Shown here: in pieces, positions 29,843 through 41,668 of the stretch
Layout of the letters: each line of letters opens with the position of its first letter
How positions within the stretch are numbered: position 1 is the first letter of the stretch
Assembly (NCBI GenBank): GCA_030430565.1
Contig: JAUIKS010000027.1
Location: forward strand, 102,577-166,576
Source of the DNA: Polyangia bacterium
GTDB lineage: Bacteria; Myxococcota_A; Polyangia; Nannocystales; Nannocystaceae
DNA: 64,000 nucleotides
Reading direction: 5' to 3'
The notes under the pieces: model-generated
What the model was told of the DNA's origin: nothing
The model's database searches: none
Seen by the model: only the letters and a program-made list of their open reading frames with translations
Position numbers and translations under genes: made by a program

Positions 29843-29912
29843 CAGTCTTTATTGCTTCCTGTTGGAATGTTTGTGGTCAACGTGTGAACACTTGACCGTC
29901 AGATCGCCCCTG

Positions 29913-30368
29913 CTAGAGCCCGTACCGCGTGAGGTGCGACGCGCCTCGCTCGGTGAACACAAGCCATCCGACGAGCGCGCCGCCGAGCAGGGACATGACA
30001 ACTCCGTTTCCGATGAACAGCGCTGGGCTCGCGGTCGCACCGAAGAAGTGGAAGTAGTGGGCGTCGAGCTGGAAGCAGAGCAGGTTACAGCCGACCCCGA
30101 GCACGAGCGCCGACAACAACATCGACGCGACGACCGCCGCGCGTCCGTGGACTCGGCCGACGACGAACAGCACTAGTAGCGCGCCGACAGCCGAGCCCAT
30201 GCCGAGTCCGCAAAAAACGACGGTCCACAAGAACTTCGTTACCAACTCGCCGGTTGGGTACAGAAACACGCCCCACACAATCAGGATGATCAGCTCGCCG
30301 ATCATCGAGAACAGGATCGAGAGCCAAAGCGCCCGTCGTTGTCGAGAAACAGTGTCAGCTCCCAACAT
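29913..30368 (-). CDS. four-TM membrane protein of unknown function
   Basis: A 151-residue inner-membrane protein with four hydrophobic segments: LWLSILFSMIGELIILIVWG, FLWTVVFCGLGMGSAVGALL, VVASMLLSALVLGVGCNLLC and FIGNGVVMSLLGGALVGWLV. No family is recognised. A His-rich loop (AHYFHFFGA) precedes the last helix. It lies 70 bp upstream of the universal stress gene and is probably the first gene of that operon. Confidence 0.7.
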   Translation of the reverse strand: MLGADTVSRQRRALWLSILFSMIGELIILIVWGVFLYPTGELVTKFLWTVVFCGLGMGSAVGALLVLFVVGRVHGRAAVVASMLLSALVLGVGCNLLCFQLDAHYFHFFGATASPALFIGNGVVMSLLGGALVGWLVFTERGASHLTRYGL

Positions 30369-30473
30369 CGTGGAGGACTCGTGCTGCTGCGAGACACCTC
30401 GGGGCGGCCCGTCCCATCGTTAACGAACGAGCACTTCGAGCATTACACCTCCGTGACATGCGGTTCTTCACTC

Positions 30474-30499
30474 GGAACACCGAGCGAAAACGCTCCGTC
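30474..30499 (+). promoter_or_regulatory. ECF-type promoter
   Basis: GGAAC at 30474-30478, 16 bases, then CCGTC at 30495-30499, a good match to the generic ECF pattern GGAAC-N16-CGTC. It precedes the small Cys-rich gene at 30541 and the cus-like operon. A CorE-like ECF sigma factor is encoded at 39469-40134 and is a candidate to use it; this link is inference. Confidence 0.45.
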
Positions 30500-30540
30500 G
30501 GCTCTCGCGCAGTCACGCCCGCCAAACTATGGTGTAGGTG

Positions 30541-30945
30541 ATGAGCGCAAGCGACATGCGGTCGGTGTGGGCGAGCCAGTGGTGGGCTCGCCTGATCGGC
30601 TTGCTCGTGACGATAGCGTTCGTGCTCCCCACCACCGCCAGCCGTGCGTGCCCGACGAAGCAAGCGAAGACGTGCTGCTGCTGCAAGCACGAGGGCGCCA
30701 AGGCTCCTGAAGAGTCTGCGGTCAAGCGTGTCCCATGCTGCGCATCGGACGTGTCCGCAGCACGCTCTTCGTCGGCGGTTGTGGAAACGGTCAAGCCCCC
30801 ACCGGTCGTAGCGCTCTTATCTAGCGACCTGTACACGCCGGCTGCCGTGCCGCCACGCCTGCGTCCCCTCCTCGCGCAACCATGCGCTCGTGGTCCGCCG
30901 AGTCTAGCGTCACTCTACAAACAATTCTGTTCCTACTTGCTGTGA
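30541..30945 (+). CDS. small exported Cys-rich protein, likely metal-related
   Basis: A 134-residue protein with a signal peptide (LIGLLVTIAFVLPTTASRA), then CPTKQAKTCCCCKHEG and VPCCAS. The C-terminus is GPPSLASLYKQFCSYLL, an end typical of short exported proteins encoded beside RND metal pumps. The CCCC cluster suggests soft-metal binding such as Cu(I) or Ag(I). A GTG three bases upstream is also possible as a start. It lies 84 bp before the cusC-like gene and has an ECF-like promoter about 40 bp upstream. Confidence 0.65.
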   Translation: MSASDMRSVWASQWWARLIGLLVTIAFVLPTTASRACPTKQAKTCCCCKHEGAKAPEESAVKRVPCCASDVSAARSSSAVVETVKPPPVVALLSSDLYTPAAVPPRLRPLLAQPCARGPPSLASLYKQFCSYLL

Positions 30946-31029
30946 GCCGTCGGGGTTGAGACGTCATCGCGCCCGAGCAGGCGTGTGAACTCCCCCTATA
31001 GGTCTACGGTATCAGGAACAGGTCCCTAC

Positions 31030-32442
31030 ATGACAACCAGCAGCTGGACGTCCGCGCGTCGCGGACGCTTCCTGGCGCGACGAATTGTCGTCCTCACACT
31101 CATCAGCACGAGCTGTGTCGGTTCGCTTGAGCGCGCGACTCAGGGCGACGCCGAACGCATCGAGCACCAACTCGCACCGCTACCAGCGGATGTCGATGAG
31201 TCGGCGCCGCGGTCAACGCAGCCCCCGGCTCGTTTTGGCGGTTCCCTCCCGCAGTATCAACAGTACGCCTTCGAGCACAGTCCAGAGCTACGCGCGAGTT
31301 TTGAGTCATGGCGTGCCGCGACGTACCGACCGAGCAAGGTCCGGCGGCTTCCAGAGACGGTCATCTCCTACGCGGGCTTCATTCGAAGTGTCGAGACGCG
31401 CGTTGGTCCGCAACTTCACAAGCTCGGGCTCCAGCAGTGGTTTCCGTGGCCGACGACGCTCACGGCCGCGAGCGAAGCCGAGGCTCTGGCGGCGCGTGCC
31501 GCCCAGCGAGAGTTTGAGTCTCACGCTTTAAGGATCGCGGCGGAGGTCTCCGTCGCGTATTGGCGCCTGTGGCTGATCGCGCGCACGCGCGAGGTCGAAC
31601 GCCAGCAGCTCGACTTGCTCCGTACAACTGCTGAATTCGTGCGCGTTCGTGTCGAGACGAGCGCAGCCGACCTATCCGACCTCACACAGCTCAACCTCCG
31701 GGTCACCCGAGCCGAGGATGAACTCGCCGCGCTTGATGAAGACGAGAAGGCGGCCGCCGCCGGGCTCGTACGGGTCGTCGGTGCGCCGGACGGGACCGCG
31801 ACGCCGATCGACACTGCGCTCCCTCGCGTCGGGCTGCCCGGCGAGGATACGGCGACGCTACGGCTCGCTGCGGCTTCGCACCCGAGGGTGCAGGCGATGG
31901 CGCTCCTATCCAAATCGAGCGAGCAGCGGGTCCGGCAGTCGCGCGCGGATCGGTTTCCGAGCGTTGGCGTCGGCGTCGATTGGATCATCACGGGTGCGGC
32001 CCTCGATCCTTCCATGCCCGACTCGGGCAAGGACGCGGTCATGGCGATGGCCGCGATCAAGGTCCCGTTGTCGCTCGGCTCCTACGGCGCGGGTGAAGAC
32101 GAGGCCCGGGCACACACGAGGATGTTTCGCGCGCGCGAGCTCGCCGTCCGCAACATGGCGGTTGAGGAACTCGAGCGCGTACTCGCGAGGTTGCGTGATG
32201 CCAACCGCCGCGTCGCGCTCTACGACACAACGATGATCCCGCTAGCCGAGACGTCGTACGAGGCGGTCCAGAGCAGTTACCAGAGCGGCCGCGCGACCGT
32301 GGCCGAAGTGCTGATAGCCGAGCGGGAGTTGCTGGAGCTGCGACTCATGGCGCTACGTGCCCGCGCCGATGCGGCGGTCGCTTGGGCGGCGCTCGAGCGC
32401 GTCGTGGGCCGCCCGGTCCAGACATCAAGGGAAGTGCGATGA
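31030..32442 (+). CDS. TolC-family outer membrane efflux protein (CusC-like)
   Basis: A 470-residue outer membrane channel. The ATG at 31030 gives a signal peptide with lipobox ISTSC; a GTG 45 bases earlier only adds unlikely residues. The two OEP repeats show the typical long coiled-coil helices: LTAASEAEALAARAAQREFE and TTAEFVRVRVETSAADLSDL, then a second set with YQSGRATVAEVLIAERELLE. It forms the outer exit of the copper/silver RND pump. Its stop overlaps the next start (ATGA at 32439-32442), so the adaptor is translationally coupled. Confidence 0.92.
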   Translation: MTTSSWTSARRGRFLARRIVVLTLISTSCVGSLERATQGDAERIEHQLAPLPADVDESAPRSTQPPARFGGSLPQYQQYAFEHSPELRASFESWRAATYRPSKVRRLPETVISYAGFIRSVETRVGPQLHKLGLQQWFPWPTTLTAASEAEALAARAAQREFESHALRIAAEVSVAYWRLWLIARTREVERQQLDLLRTTAEFVRVRVETSAADLSDLTQLNLRVTRAEDELAALDEDEKAAAAGLVRVVGAPDGTATPIDTALPRVGLPGEDTATLRLAAASHPRVQAMALLSKSSEQRVRQSRADRFPSVGVGVDWIITGAALDPSMPDSGKDAVMAMAAIKVPLSLGSYGAGEDEARAHTRMFRARELAVRNMAVEELERVLARLRDANRRVALYDTTMIPLAETSYEAVQSSYQSGRATVAEVLIAERELLELRLMALRARADAAVAWAALERVVGRPVQTSREVR

Positions 32443-34520
32443 GCGACACAACGAACGAGAGTCAACAGGCAGGACGCGTGGCAACAGAGCACGACGGGAG
32501 CCCCTGTGATCCCGGCAAGGTCGTGTCCGGGAGCATTGAAGATCCAACGGACAGCGCGAAAGTCTCGCGCTACGCGACGTCCACGGACGAAGTGGCCCCA
32601 TCAACACGCGAGCCTAAAAGCGCGTCCGCACGGACGCACGGGTCCACCTTGACGCGACGTGGACCCGCGGAACTCGCGTTGCGAGTCACGGGCAGTTCCG
32701 TGGGGTTGCTCGTGATGCTCGTCGCCGGCCTTCTGCTGGGAGCGCGGTTCGGGGCGGGGTCAGCAGCGCCCAACGCAGGCGAGCACGCCGAGCACGCCGC
32801 GTCTGAACCCCAGCAGATCTGGACGTGTTCCATGCACCCGCAGATCCGCATGTCGGAGCCTGGCTCGTGCCCGATCTGCGGCATGGACCTGATCCCGGCG
32901 GCAGCGGGCTCGGACGGCTCGGACCATGTCGAAAACCGTGGGCGCGTGTCGCTGTCGTTCCGCGCCCAAGCACTGGCGCAGGTTAAAACCGAGCCCGTCA
33001 CACGCACCGAGCCACGGGCCGAGGTCCGTCTTCTTGGCCGCGTCGATCACGATGAAACCCGCCTGCGGACCATCACTCCGTGGACCGGGGGCCGTATCGA
33101 TCGTCTGATGGTGCGCGTCACCGGAACGCGCATCGGTAAGAGCCGTGTCGTCGCCAAGCTGTACAGCCCCGAGATCTACACGGCGACGCGTGAGCTTGTG
33201 CTTGCGGTGTCCCAGGCCAAGAAGCTCCGGAGGGGGCTTCACGGGTCATTGGGGCTGAGCGCGTCAACACTTGAGGCCGCGCGCACACGTCTCCGTCTCC
33301 TGGGCGTGTCGGACAAGTTGATAGAGAAAATCGAGCGCACCGGCAAGGCCCCCAAGCATATCGATATCCGTTCGCCGTTCCGCGGAACCGTCCTCGAGCG
33401 CCACGTCGAGGAGGGTCAATACGTGACCCCTGGGACACCTCTGTACAGCGTCGCCGATCTGTCTGAGGTCTGGGTTCAGATCGACGCCTACGAGTCTGAT
33501 CTCCCGTACCTCCACGTCGGCCAGGAGGTCGAGCTGACTGTCGAGGCCATCCCCGACGAGGTCTTCGTGGGCAAGATTGGATTCATCGATCCGGTGATCG
33601 ACAAACGCAATCGCACTGCGCGTGTGCGCGTGGAGGTCAAGAACCGCGATGGCCAGCTCCGGCCTGGGATGTTCGCGTCGGCCGTGATCCACGCAGGCGC
33701 CGACGAGCCCAAGAGCCAGCTCGTCGTCGCAAGTACGGCGCCGATGTTCACGGGGCGACGCTCGGTCGTATACGTCGAGGTACCCAACGCGGAGACACCG
33801 ACGTTCGAACTGCGAGAAGTTCGGCTGGGACCCAAGGCCGGCCCCGTGTACCCGGTCTTTGCTGGGCTCAACGAGGGGGAGCGTGTCGTGACCCGTGGGA
33901 CCTTCCTGCTCGACGCCGACCTCCAGCTCTCCGGCGGTCGCAGCATGATGACACTCGGCGATGACCGCGAGCAGGACGACGAACCCAAGCTCAAAGTCTC
34001 GCCGGCGTTTCTCGAGACCATCGCGCCGGTGCTCCTTGGGTACCTAGAGGTCCAGGACCGTCTCGCGGCGGACGACCTTGAGAGCGCTCGCAAATCCCTG
34101 GAGAGCCTCGCCAAGACGGTGAACGAACTCGACCCGCCGGGCGCTCGCGCGGTGCGCGAGGCGTGGCAAAAGACCGCGTCCGAACTCGGCGGACACGCCC
34201 GTCATGCGGCGCACGCCGAGACGATCGCTGAGGTTCGTAGCGCGTTCGAGCACGTGAGCCTGCAACTCGAGCAACTGCTCACGGAGTTCGGGAATCCCAT
34301 AGATGAGGCGTTGCGCGTCGCCTATTGCCCGATGGCGTTCGACTCGCGAGGGGCGCGGTGGGTCCAGCGTGATCAAGCGCTGCAAAACCCCTACTACGGC
34401 GCCGCCATGCTCCGCTGCGGCGAGTTTCGCGGCAGCGTGCTGCCTGGCGAGCGCTTGACCGTACGCCAAGCAGGGGATGAAAAACCGGCGCCCACGGCAT
34501 CCAGCGGCCACCAACACTGA
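32439..34520 (+). CDS. RND periplasmic adaptor (CusB-like) with HMBD and DUF3347-like domains
   Basis: A 693-residue adaptor, much longer than the usual 400. An N-terminal tail of about 80 Ser/Thr/Asp-rich residues would be cytoplasmic, followed by one TM (about 85-105). Then comes a heavy-metal-binding domain (TCSMHPQIRMSEPGSCPICG, about 129-148), the barrel-sandwich and hairpin core (RGTVLERHVEEGQYVTPGTP) and membrane-proximal domains. The C-terminus (from about 510) is a DUF3347-like domain ending in CPMA, RWVQ and NPYYGAAMLRCG. It links the CusA-like pump to the CusC-like channel and probably hands over Cu(I)/Ag(I). Confidence 0.93.
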   Translation: MSDTTNESQQAGRVATEHDGSPCDPGKVVSGSIEDPTDSAKVSRYATSTDEVAPSTREPKSASARTHGSTLTRRGPAELALRVTGSSVGLLVMLVAGLLLGARFGAGSAAPNAGEHAEHAASEPQQIWTCSMHPQIRMSEPGSCPICGMDLIPAAAGSDGSDHVENRGRVSLSFRAQALAQVKTEPVTRTEPRAEVRLLGRVDHDETRLRTITPWTGGRIDRLMVRVTGTRIGKSRVVAKLYSPEIYTATRELVLAVSQAKKLRRGLHGSLGLSASTLEAARTRLRLLGVSDKLIEKIERTGKAPKHIDIRSPFRGTVLERHVEEGQYVTPGTPLYSVADLSEVWVQIDAYESDLPYLHVGQEVELTVEAIPDEVFVGKIGFIDPVIDKRNRTARVRVEVKNRDGQLRPGMFASAVIHAGADEPKSQLVVASTAPMFTGRRSVVYVEVPNAETPTFELREVRLGPKAGPVYPVFAGLNEGERVVTRGTFLLDADLQLSGGRSMMTLGDDREQDDEPKLKVSPAFLETIAPVLLGYLEVQDRLAADDLESARKSLESLAKTVNELDPPGARAVREAWQKTASELGGHARHAAHAETIAEVRSAFEHVSLQLEQLLTEFGNPIDEALRVAYCPMAFDSRGARWVQRDQALQNPYYGAAMLRCGEFRGSVLPGERLTVRQAGDEKPAPTASSGHQH

Positions 34521-34547
34521 TGGGACATGTCTGAAGGAGCGAGTTCT

Positions 34548-38389
<3,842 letters not shown>

Positions 38390-38393
<4 letters not shown>

Positions 38394-38971
38394 ACTCACC
38401 GTACCTCGAGTTGCTCAAGTCAACGCTGCAAACGCGCCCGGTGCTCGTTTCAGCGGCTCTCTGTGCCGTCCCCTATCTGGCGTTGCTCGGCCACGTCGCC
38501 GCGCGCTCGGATCCTTCGTTGGGGGCAATCATCGTGTACGCCATTCTCGGCGGAGTCGCGCCGTCCATCGGACTCGCTGTCGTGCTGGGCCGCGTTGTTC
38601 TTGATCGCACGCGTTTCCGACTCCTGATCCTGCTGCAGACCTACGCCACGCTCGTGCTGAGCTTCGCCGCCCTGTATGCGTTACTCCAGGTGGCAGGGCA
38701 GGAGCCCGCGATTCGCGGCATGTCGCTGTGGGCGAGCGAGCGAGCGAGCCTTCACGCGATTATCGGGGATGCGCTGTACCTGAGCGTCATCACGATCACG
38801 ACGGTCGGCTTCGGTGACCTCGCGCCGTGCTCCCCCCTAGCGAAGTTGCTCACTGCACTCGAGGGGATCGCAGGAATCGCCTTTATGGGGCTCGCGCTTG
38901 GGTACTACTTCTCAGTGTGCACGCATTGCGAGAGCCCGGCGGACGCTAGGGAGGCAGGGGTTCAATCGTGA
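38390..38971 (+). CDS. two-TM-type potassium channel family protein
   Basis: A 193-residue membrane protein with about five hydrophobic segments; the last pair encloses a pore loop with the selectivity signature TITTVGFGDLAP (about 135-146). That is the bacterial K+ channel (ion channel family 2) pattern. There is no cytoplasmic RCK domain; the C-terminus is short with CTHCES. Its ATG overlaps the CusA stop, so it is made together with the pump, perhaps to balance charge during metal/proton exchange. The 3' end overlaps the convergent lipoprotein gene by 10 bp. Confidence 0.8.
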
Positions 38972-39465
38972 CCTGGGTGTCCGCCGTTGCAGTGACGCGC
39001 CATGTCGACGCCGTCCATTCGCCCGCGCATGGCCTGCACGCCCTTCTCCATCTCCTGGACGGCGGCTTCGTCGTTTGTCGGATCCTCATCTCTCAGCTGC
39101 GCCAAGTGGCCGTGGAGACGCATCGCTTCGCTGTCCATCGGGGCCATCATGTCCGCGTGGGACTCGTCGCATCCCCACATCATGGGGTGATCATCGCCGC
39201 TGAATCGCTCTATGCCGACGTGCATTGTCTCCAGCCCTCCGTCGATCATTCGAATGCCGCGCTCCATCTGCGTCATCCCGCCGTCGTGGTCGCTCGCTCG
39301 GAAGTTGACGATTCCCATGTCGACGAACTCGATCCCAAGGTTTACGACCTCGCTGCCCAACGTGACCTCACTATTGCTACTCCCTTCGCCGTCGCACCCG
39401 ATGGCAGCGACGAGCGAGAAGGCGGTGAATCCAAAGATGCCGATGATTGTTCGAATCTTGCTCAT
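38962..39465 (-). CDS. Met/His-rich lipoprotein
   Basis: A 167-residue lipoprotein with lipobox AAIGC near residue 24. The mature part is very rich in Met, His and Asp, for example FVDMGIVNFRASDHDGGMTQ, HPMMWGC and HADMMAPMDSEAM, which suggests copper or silver binding in the periplasm. It looks helical. Its ATG lies 3 bp after the stop of the CorE-like sigma factor, so both are in one operon. AAAGGT at a good distance precedes the ATG. Confidence 0.7.
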   Translation of the reverse strand: MSKIRTIIGIFGFTAFSLVAAIGCDGEGSSNSEVTLGSEVVNLGIEFVDMGIVNFRASDHDGGMTQMERGIRMIDGGLETMHVGIERFSGDDHPMMWGCDESHADMMAPMDSEAMRLHGHLAQLRDEDPTNDEAAVQEMEKGVQAMRGRMDGVDMARHCNGGHPGHD

Positions 39466-39468
39466 GAC

Positions 39469-40134
39469 TTACCTTTCTATTTTCGGACTTTTGCTAGGTT
39501 TGGGGCACTTCTTCGGCCTGCAACTCTCGCTTTGCCCACCGTGTCGATCAGCCGAATCGCGGCAGCGACAGTCCGCGCAACGGCCTGGAGTGCCGTTGTC
39601 ACAGACCGCGAGCAGGGAGCTTCGAATCGCCGCGCGAGCACGGTGCAGACGTACACGGATGTTGTTCGAGCTTGTCCCGAGATCTCGCGCGATTTCGGCG
39701 ATCGGCTCATCATTCAGATCGACACGGCGAAGAACATCCTCGTACGAGGGCCGGAGTCGCAGCAGTTGCTCTTCGACACAGCGACACGACCGACTCGTGC
39801 TGGTTTCGAGCGGCTGCGTGTTCCACTCGAGGTCTCGACTCCAGAGTTCAACGGCACGCCGACCTGCGCCGACCCGTCGAAGATGATCGATGGCGACGTT
39901 GCGGAGGACTTTGCGAAACCAGGCGAGCGTATGCGCCTCCGCGAGTACGGCCCCGCGCTTCTCCATCGCGCGCACAAACGCGGCGTGAAAGAGATCCTCG
40001 GCGACTTCTTGGCCACCGACCCACGGAGTGATGAACGCGAGCAGGTCTTTGCGATGGAGGGCTATCGACATCAACTCCGTGCGAGAGAGCCGGCGGGCAA
40101 CGGTCGACGATCGCGTGTCCGAATCCATTTCCAC
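39469..40134 (-). CDS. ECF sigma factor with C-terminal Cys-rich domain (CorE-like)
   Basis: A 221-residue ECF factor. Region 2 includes HRKDLLAFITPWVGGQEVAE and LAWFRKVLRNVAIDHLRR; region 4 has LRPSYEDVLRRVDLNDEPIA and the helix-turn-helix IARDLGTSSNNIRVRLHRAR. After it comes a Cys-rich tail with six Cys, starting CDNGTPGRCADCRC. This architecture is that of CorE of Myxococcus xanthus (ECF44), where the tail senses copper directly and no anti-sigma factor is needed. It probably activates copper genes around it. A perfect inverted repeat lies about 40 bp upstream of the start. Confidence 0.85.
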   Translation of the reverse strand: MEMDSDTRSSTVARRLSRTELMSIALHRKDLLAFITPWVGGQEVAEDLFHAAFVRAMEKRGAVLAEAHTLAWFRKVLRNVAIDHLRRVGAGRRAVELWSRDLEWNTQPLETSTSRSCRCVEEQLLRLRPSYEDVLRRVDLNDEPIAEIARDLGTSSNNIRVRLHRARAAIRSSLLAVCDNGTPGRCADCRCRDSADRHGGQSESCRPKKCPKPSKSPKIER

Positions 40135-40174
40135 CAGACTACCCTAGCCGACCGAAACGTCAACAGTCCACGCC

Positions 40175-40193
40175 GAGCACACAACATGTGCTC
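40175..40193. promoter_or_regulatory. Inverted repeat between divergent genes
   Basis: GAGCACA and TGTGCTC, a perfect 7-bp inverted repeat with a 5-base spacer, lies between the CorE-like sigma gene (minus) and the lipoprotein gene at 40236 (plus). It is a candidate operator for either. Confidence 0.4.
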
Positions 40194-40235
40194 TGACACA
40201 TCATCGGTAGATCAGAAGAAGAACCAGAGACAGTC

Positions 40236-40925
40236 ATGAAAAAATACACACGCCTCTTCACAATCGTGTCCATGTTCGTTTTCGGGGGATGTGCCTCTTC
40301 GGGCACAAAGCCACATGACATGAGCGTCGAACAGCACGAACACGCAGCTCAGAGAGAGCAGGACGAAGCGAAGGCGCACGCGGACCAGTACGACCCAGGC
40401 CTCGAGGGCACAGAAGAAATGTGTCCTGGTGGCGGACTAATCTGCTGGACAACGTGGAGCAACCCCACGGCCGAACACAACCAGGCGGCTAATCATCACA
40501 GAACGCTGGCGAAGAAGCATCGCAAGGCCGCCGAGGCGCTTCGAAAGGCTGAGGAGACGGCCTGTCAGGGAGTCGACGAGCGAGATCGCGACCTCAGCCC
40601 GTTCTTTCACACGTCGGACATCGCGCGGGTCGACGTCCCGGAGGCTGGTTCCGATGCCTCGGTTGTGATCGCCTTTCGGGCTGTTTCCGGGCTAACCATG
40701 GAGACGCTGCAACCCCTCTTGGCATGCCACATCGCCCGAAGCGCCGCGATGGGGCATGAGATGCCCGAGATGGACTACTGCCCGCTCGTCCCACGTGGCG
40801 TCTCCGCCACCGCCTCAAGCATGGACGGCGTCGTAATCGTAACCATATCGATCGATAACAGCGCGGGGACGCGCGACGAAGTCCTGCGACGTGCGAATCA
40901 ACTCAAACAGGCGGTGTCGCCATAG
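40236..40925 (+). CDS. predicted lipoprotein with helical His-rich region
   Basis: A 229-residue lipoprotein starting MKKYTRLFTIVSMFVFGGC. A charged helix rich in His, Gln, Glu and Lys (VEQHEHAAQREQDEAKAHAD) is followed by a Cys-containing loop and a second His-rich helix (NHHRTLAKKHRKAAEALRKA). The C-terminal half is an alpha/beta domain with CHIARSAAMGHEMPEMDYCP. No known family is recognised; Cys, His and Met content suggests metal binding. GAGA stands upstream of the ATG. It is divergent from the CorE-like sigma gene. Confidence 0.65.
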   Translation: MKKYTRLFTIVSMFVFGGCASSGTKPHDMSVEQHEHAAQREQDEAKAHADQYDPGLEGTEEMCPGGGLICWTTWSNPTAEHNQAANHHRTLAKKHRKAAEALRKAEETACQGVDERDRDLSPFFHTSDIARVDVPEAGSDASVVIAFRAVSGLTMETLQPLLACHIARSAAMGHEMPEMDYCPLVPRGVSATASSMDGVVIVTISIDNSAGTRDEVLRRANQLKQAVSP

Positions 40926-41043
40926 ACGATCGGCTTTCGACAGATTCTCTCGTTTGTGTATCGTCCCGCGAAAGCGGCGACGTGTGACTATTTATTGGTT
41001 GCTCCAGACTATTTGAACACACCTCTGTCCTCCACTCTGCTAT

Positions 41044-41072
41044 TTGACAGGTAACGTTGTGGCAACTACCGT
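41044..41072 (+). promoter_or_regulatory. Possible sigma-70-type promoter
   Basis: TTGACA at 41044-41049, 17 bases, then TACCGT at 41067-41072. It lies in an AT-rich stretch 34 bp before the cytochrome lipoprotein gene. The -35 is perfect, the -10 weak. Confidence 0.4.
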
Positions 41073-41105
41073 TGGCGCTCGCTACACAACTCCGGAGAAT
41101 GATCA

Positions 41106-41561
41106 ATGCGTTTCACCACACTCTGCTCTCACCGAACGAACTTCTTCCTCTCATCAATGCTCACGCTGGGTCTCGTAGTCAGCGTCGCGTGTGGGGACTC
41201 GGAGTCGGGTGAGACGGACGAGGACAGTCACGGCGAGACTGAGGACGAGGACAGCCACGGAGAGACCGAAGCCGGCCACGACGAAATTCCCGAGGTCGAC
41301 TGCGATGCCGTTCAAGTCAAGGGCTACGCCGAGATGACGATCTGGGATTCGTGCACGGGGTGTCACTCATCCGCGCTTATGGGTGATGACCGAGCGAACG
41401 CGCCCGTGGGAGTTGACTTCGACTCGTTCGCGTCCGCGATGATGGATGCCGAGCACGCCGCCGGTGAGGTCGCTGCCGGCGCTATGCCGCCGGGCGGCGG
41501 CTTGAGTGACGCCGAGAAGGACGAACTCTACGCTTGGGCGCGCTGCGGAACACCCGAGTAG
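41106..41561 (+). CDS. c-type cytochrome lipoprotein
   Basis: A 151-residue protein with a signal peptide and lipobox VSVAC, then an acidic linker with two copies of DSHGETE. The C-terminal domain has one haem c site, SCTGCH (about 81-86), and a distal Met in GAMPPGGGLSDAEKDELYAW, the common ending of small cytochromes c. It would carry electrons in the periplasm, and its place beside the multicopper oxidase suggests it could take part in metal-linked electron transfer. GGAGA precedes the ATG by 7 bases. A hairpin overlaps its stop codon. Confidence 0.8.
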   Translation: MRFTTLCSHRTNFFLSSMLTLGLVVSVACGDSESGETDEDSHGETEDEDSHGETEAGHDEIPEVDCDAVQVKGYAEMTIWDSCTGCHSSALMGDDRANAPVGVDFDSFASAMMDAEHAAGEVAAGAMPPGGGLSDAEKDELYAWARCGTPE

Positions 41562-41586
41562 TCCCGAGGATCTGGTCCTCGGGACT
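41560..41586. terminator. Hairpin overlapping the cytochrome stop codon
   Basis: AGTCCCGAGGA and TCCTCGGGACT form a perfect 11-bp stem with a 5-base loop. It starts inside the TAG stop codon and lies between convergent genes. A weak T-containing tail (GTTCTC) follows, so it is probably a terminator. Confidence 0.6.
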
Positions 41587-41668
41587 GTTCTCGAACCCGG
41601 GGGGCAGAACCCTGTTACCCGGCCTGTCTCTCGCCTGCGGCTCCAGCGTCACTCTCTGGAGCTGCCAG

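Noticed and set aside
38968..40239. 423-codon plus-strand open frame
   Set aside because: Antisense to the CorE-like sigma and Met/His-rich lipoprotein genes, both supported by motifs and spacing.
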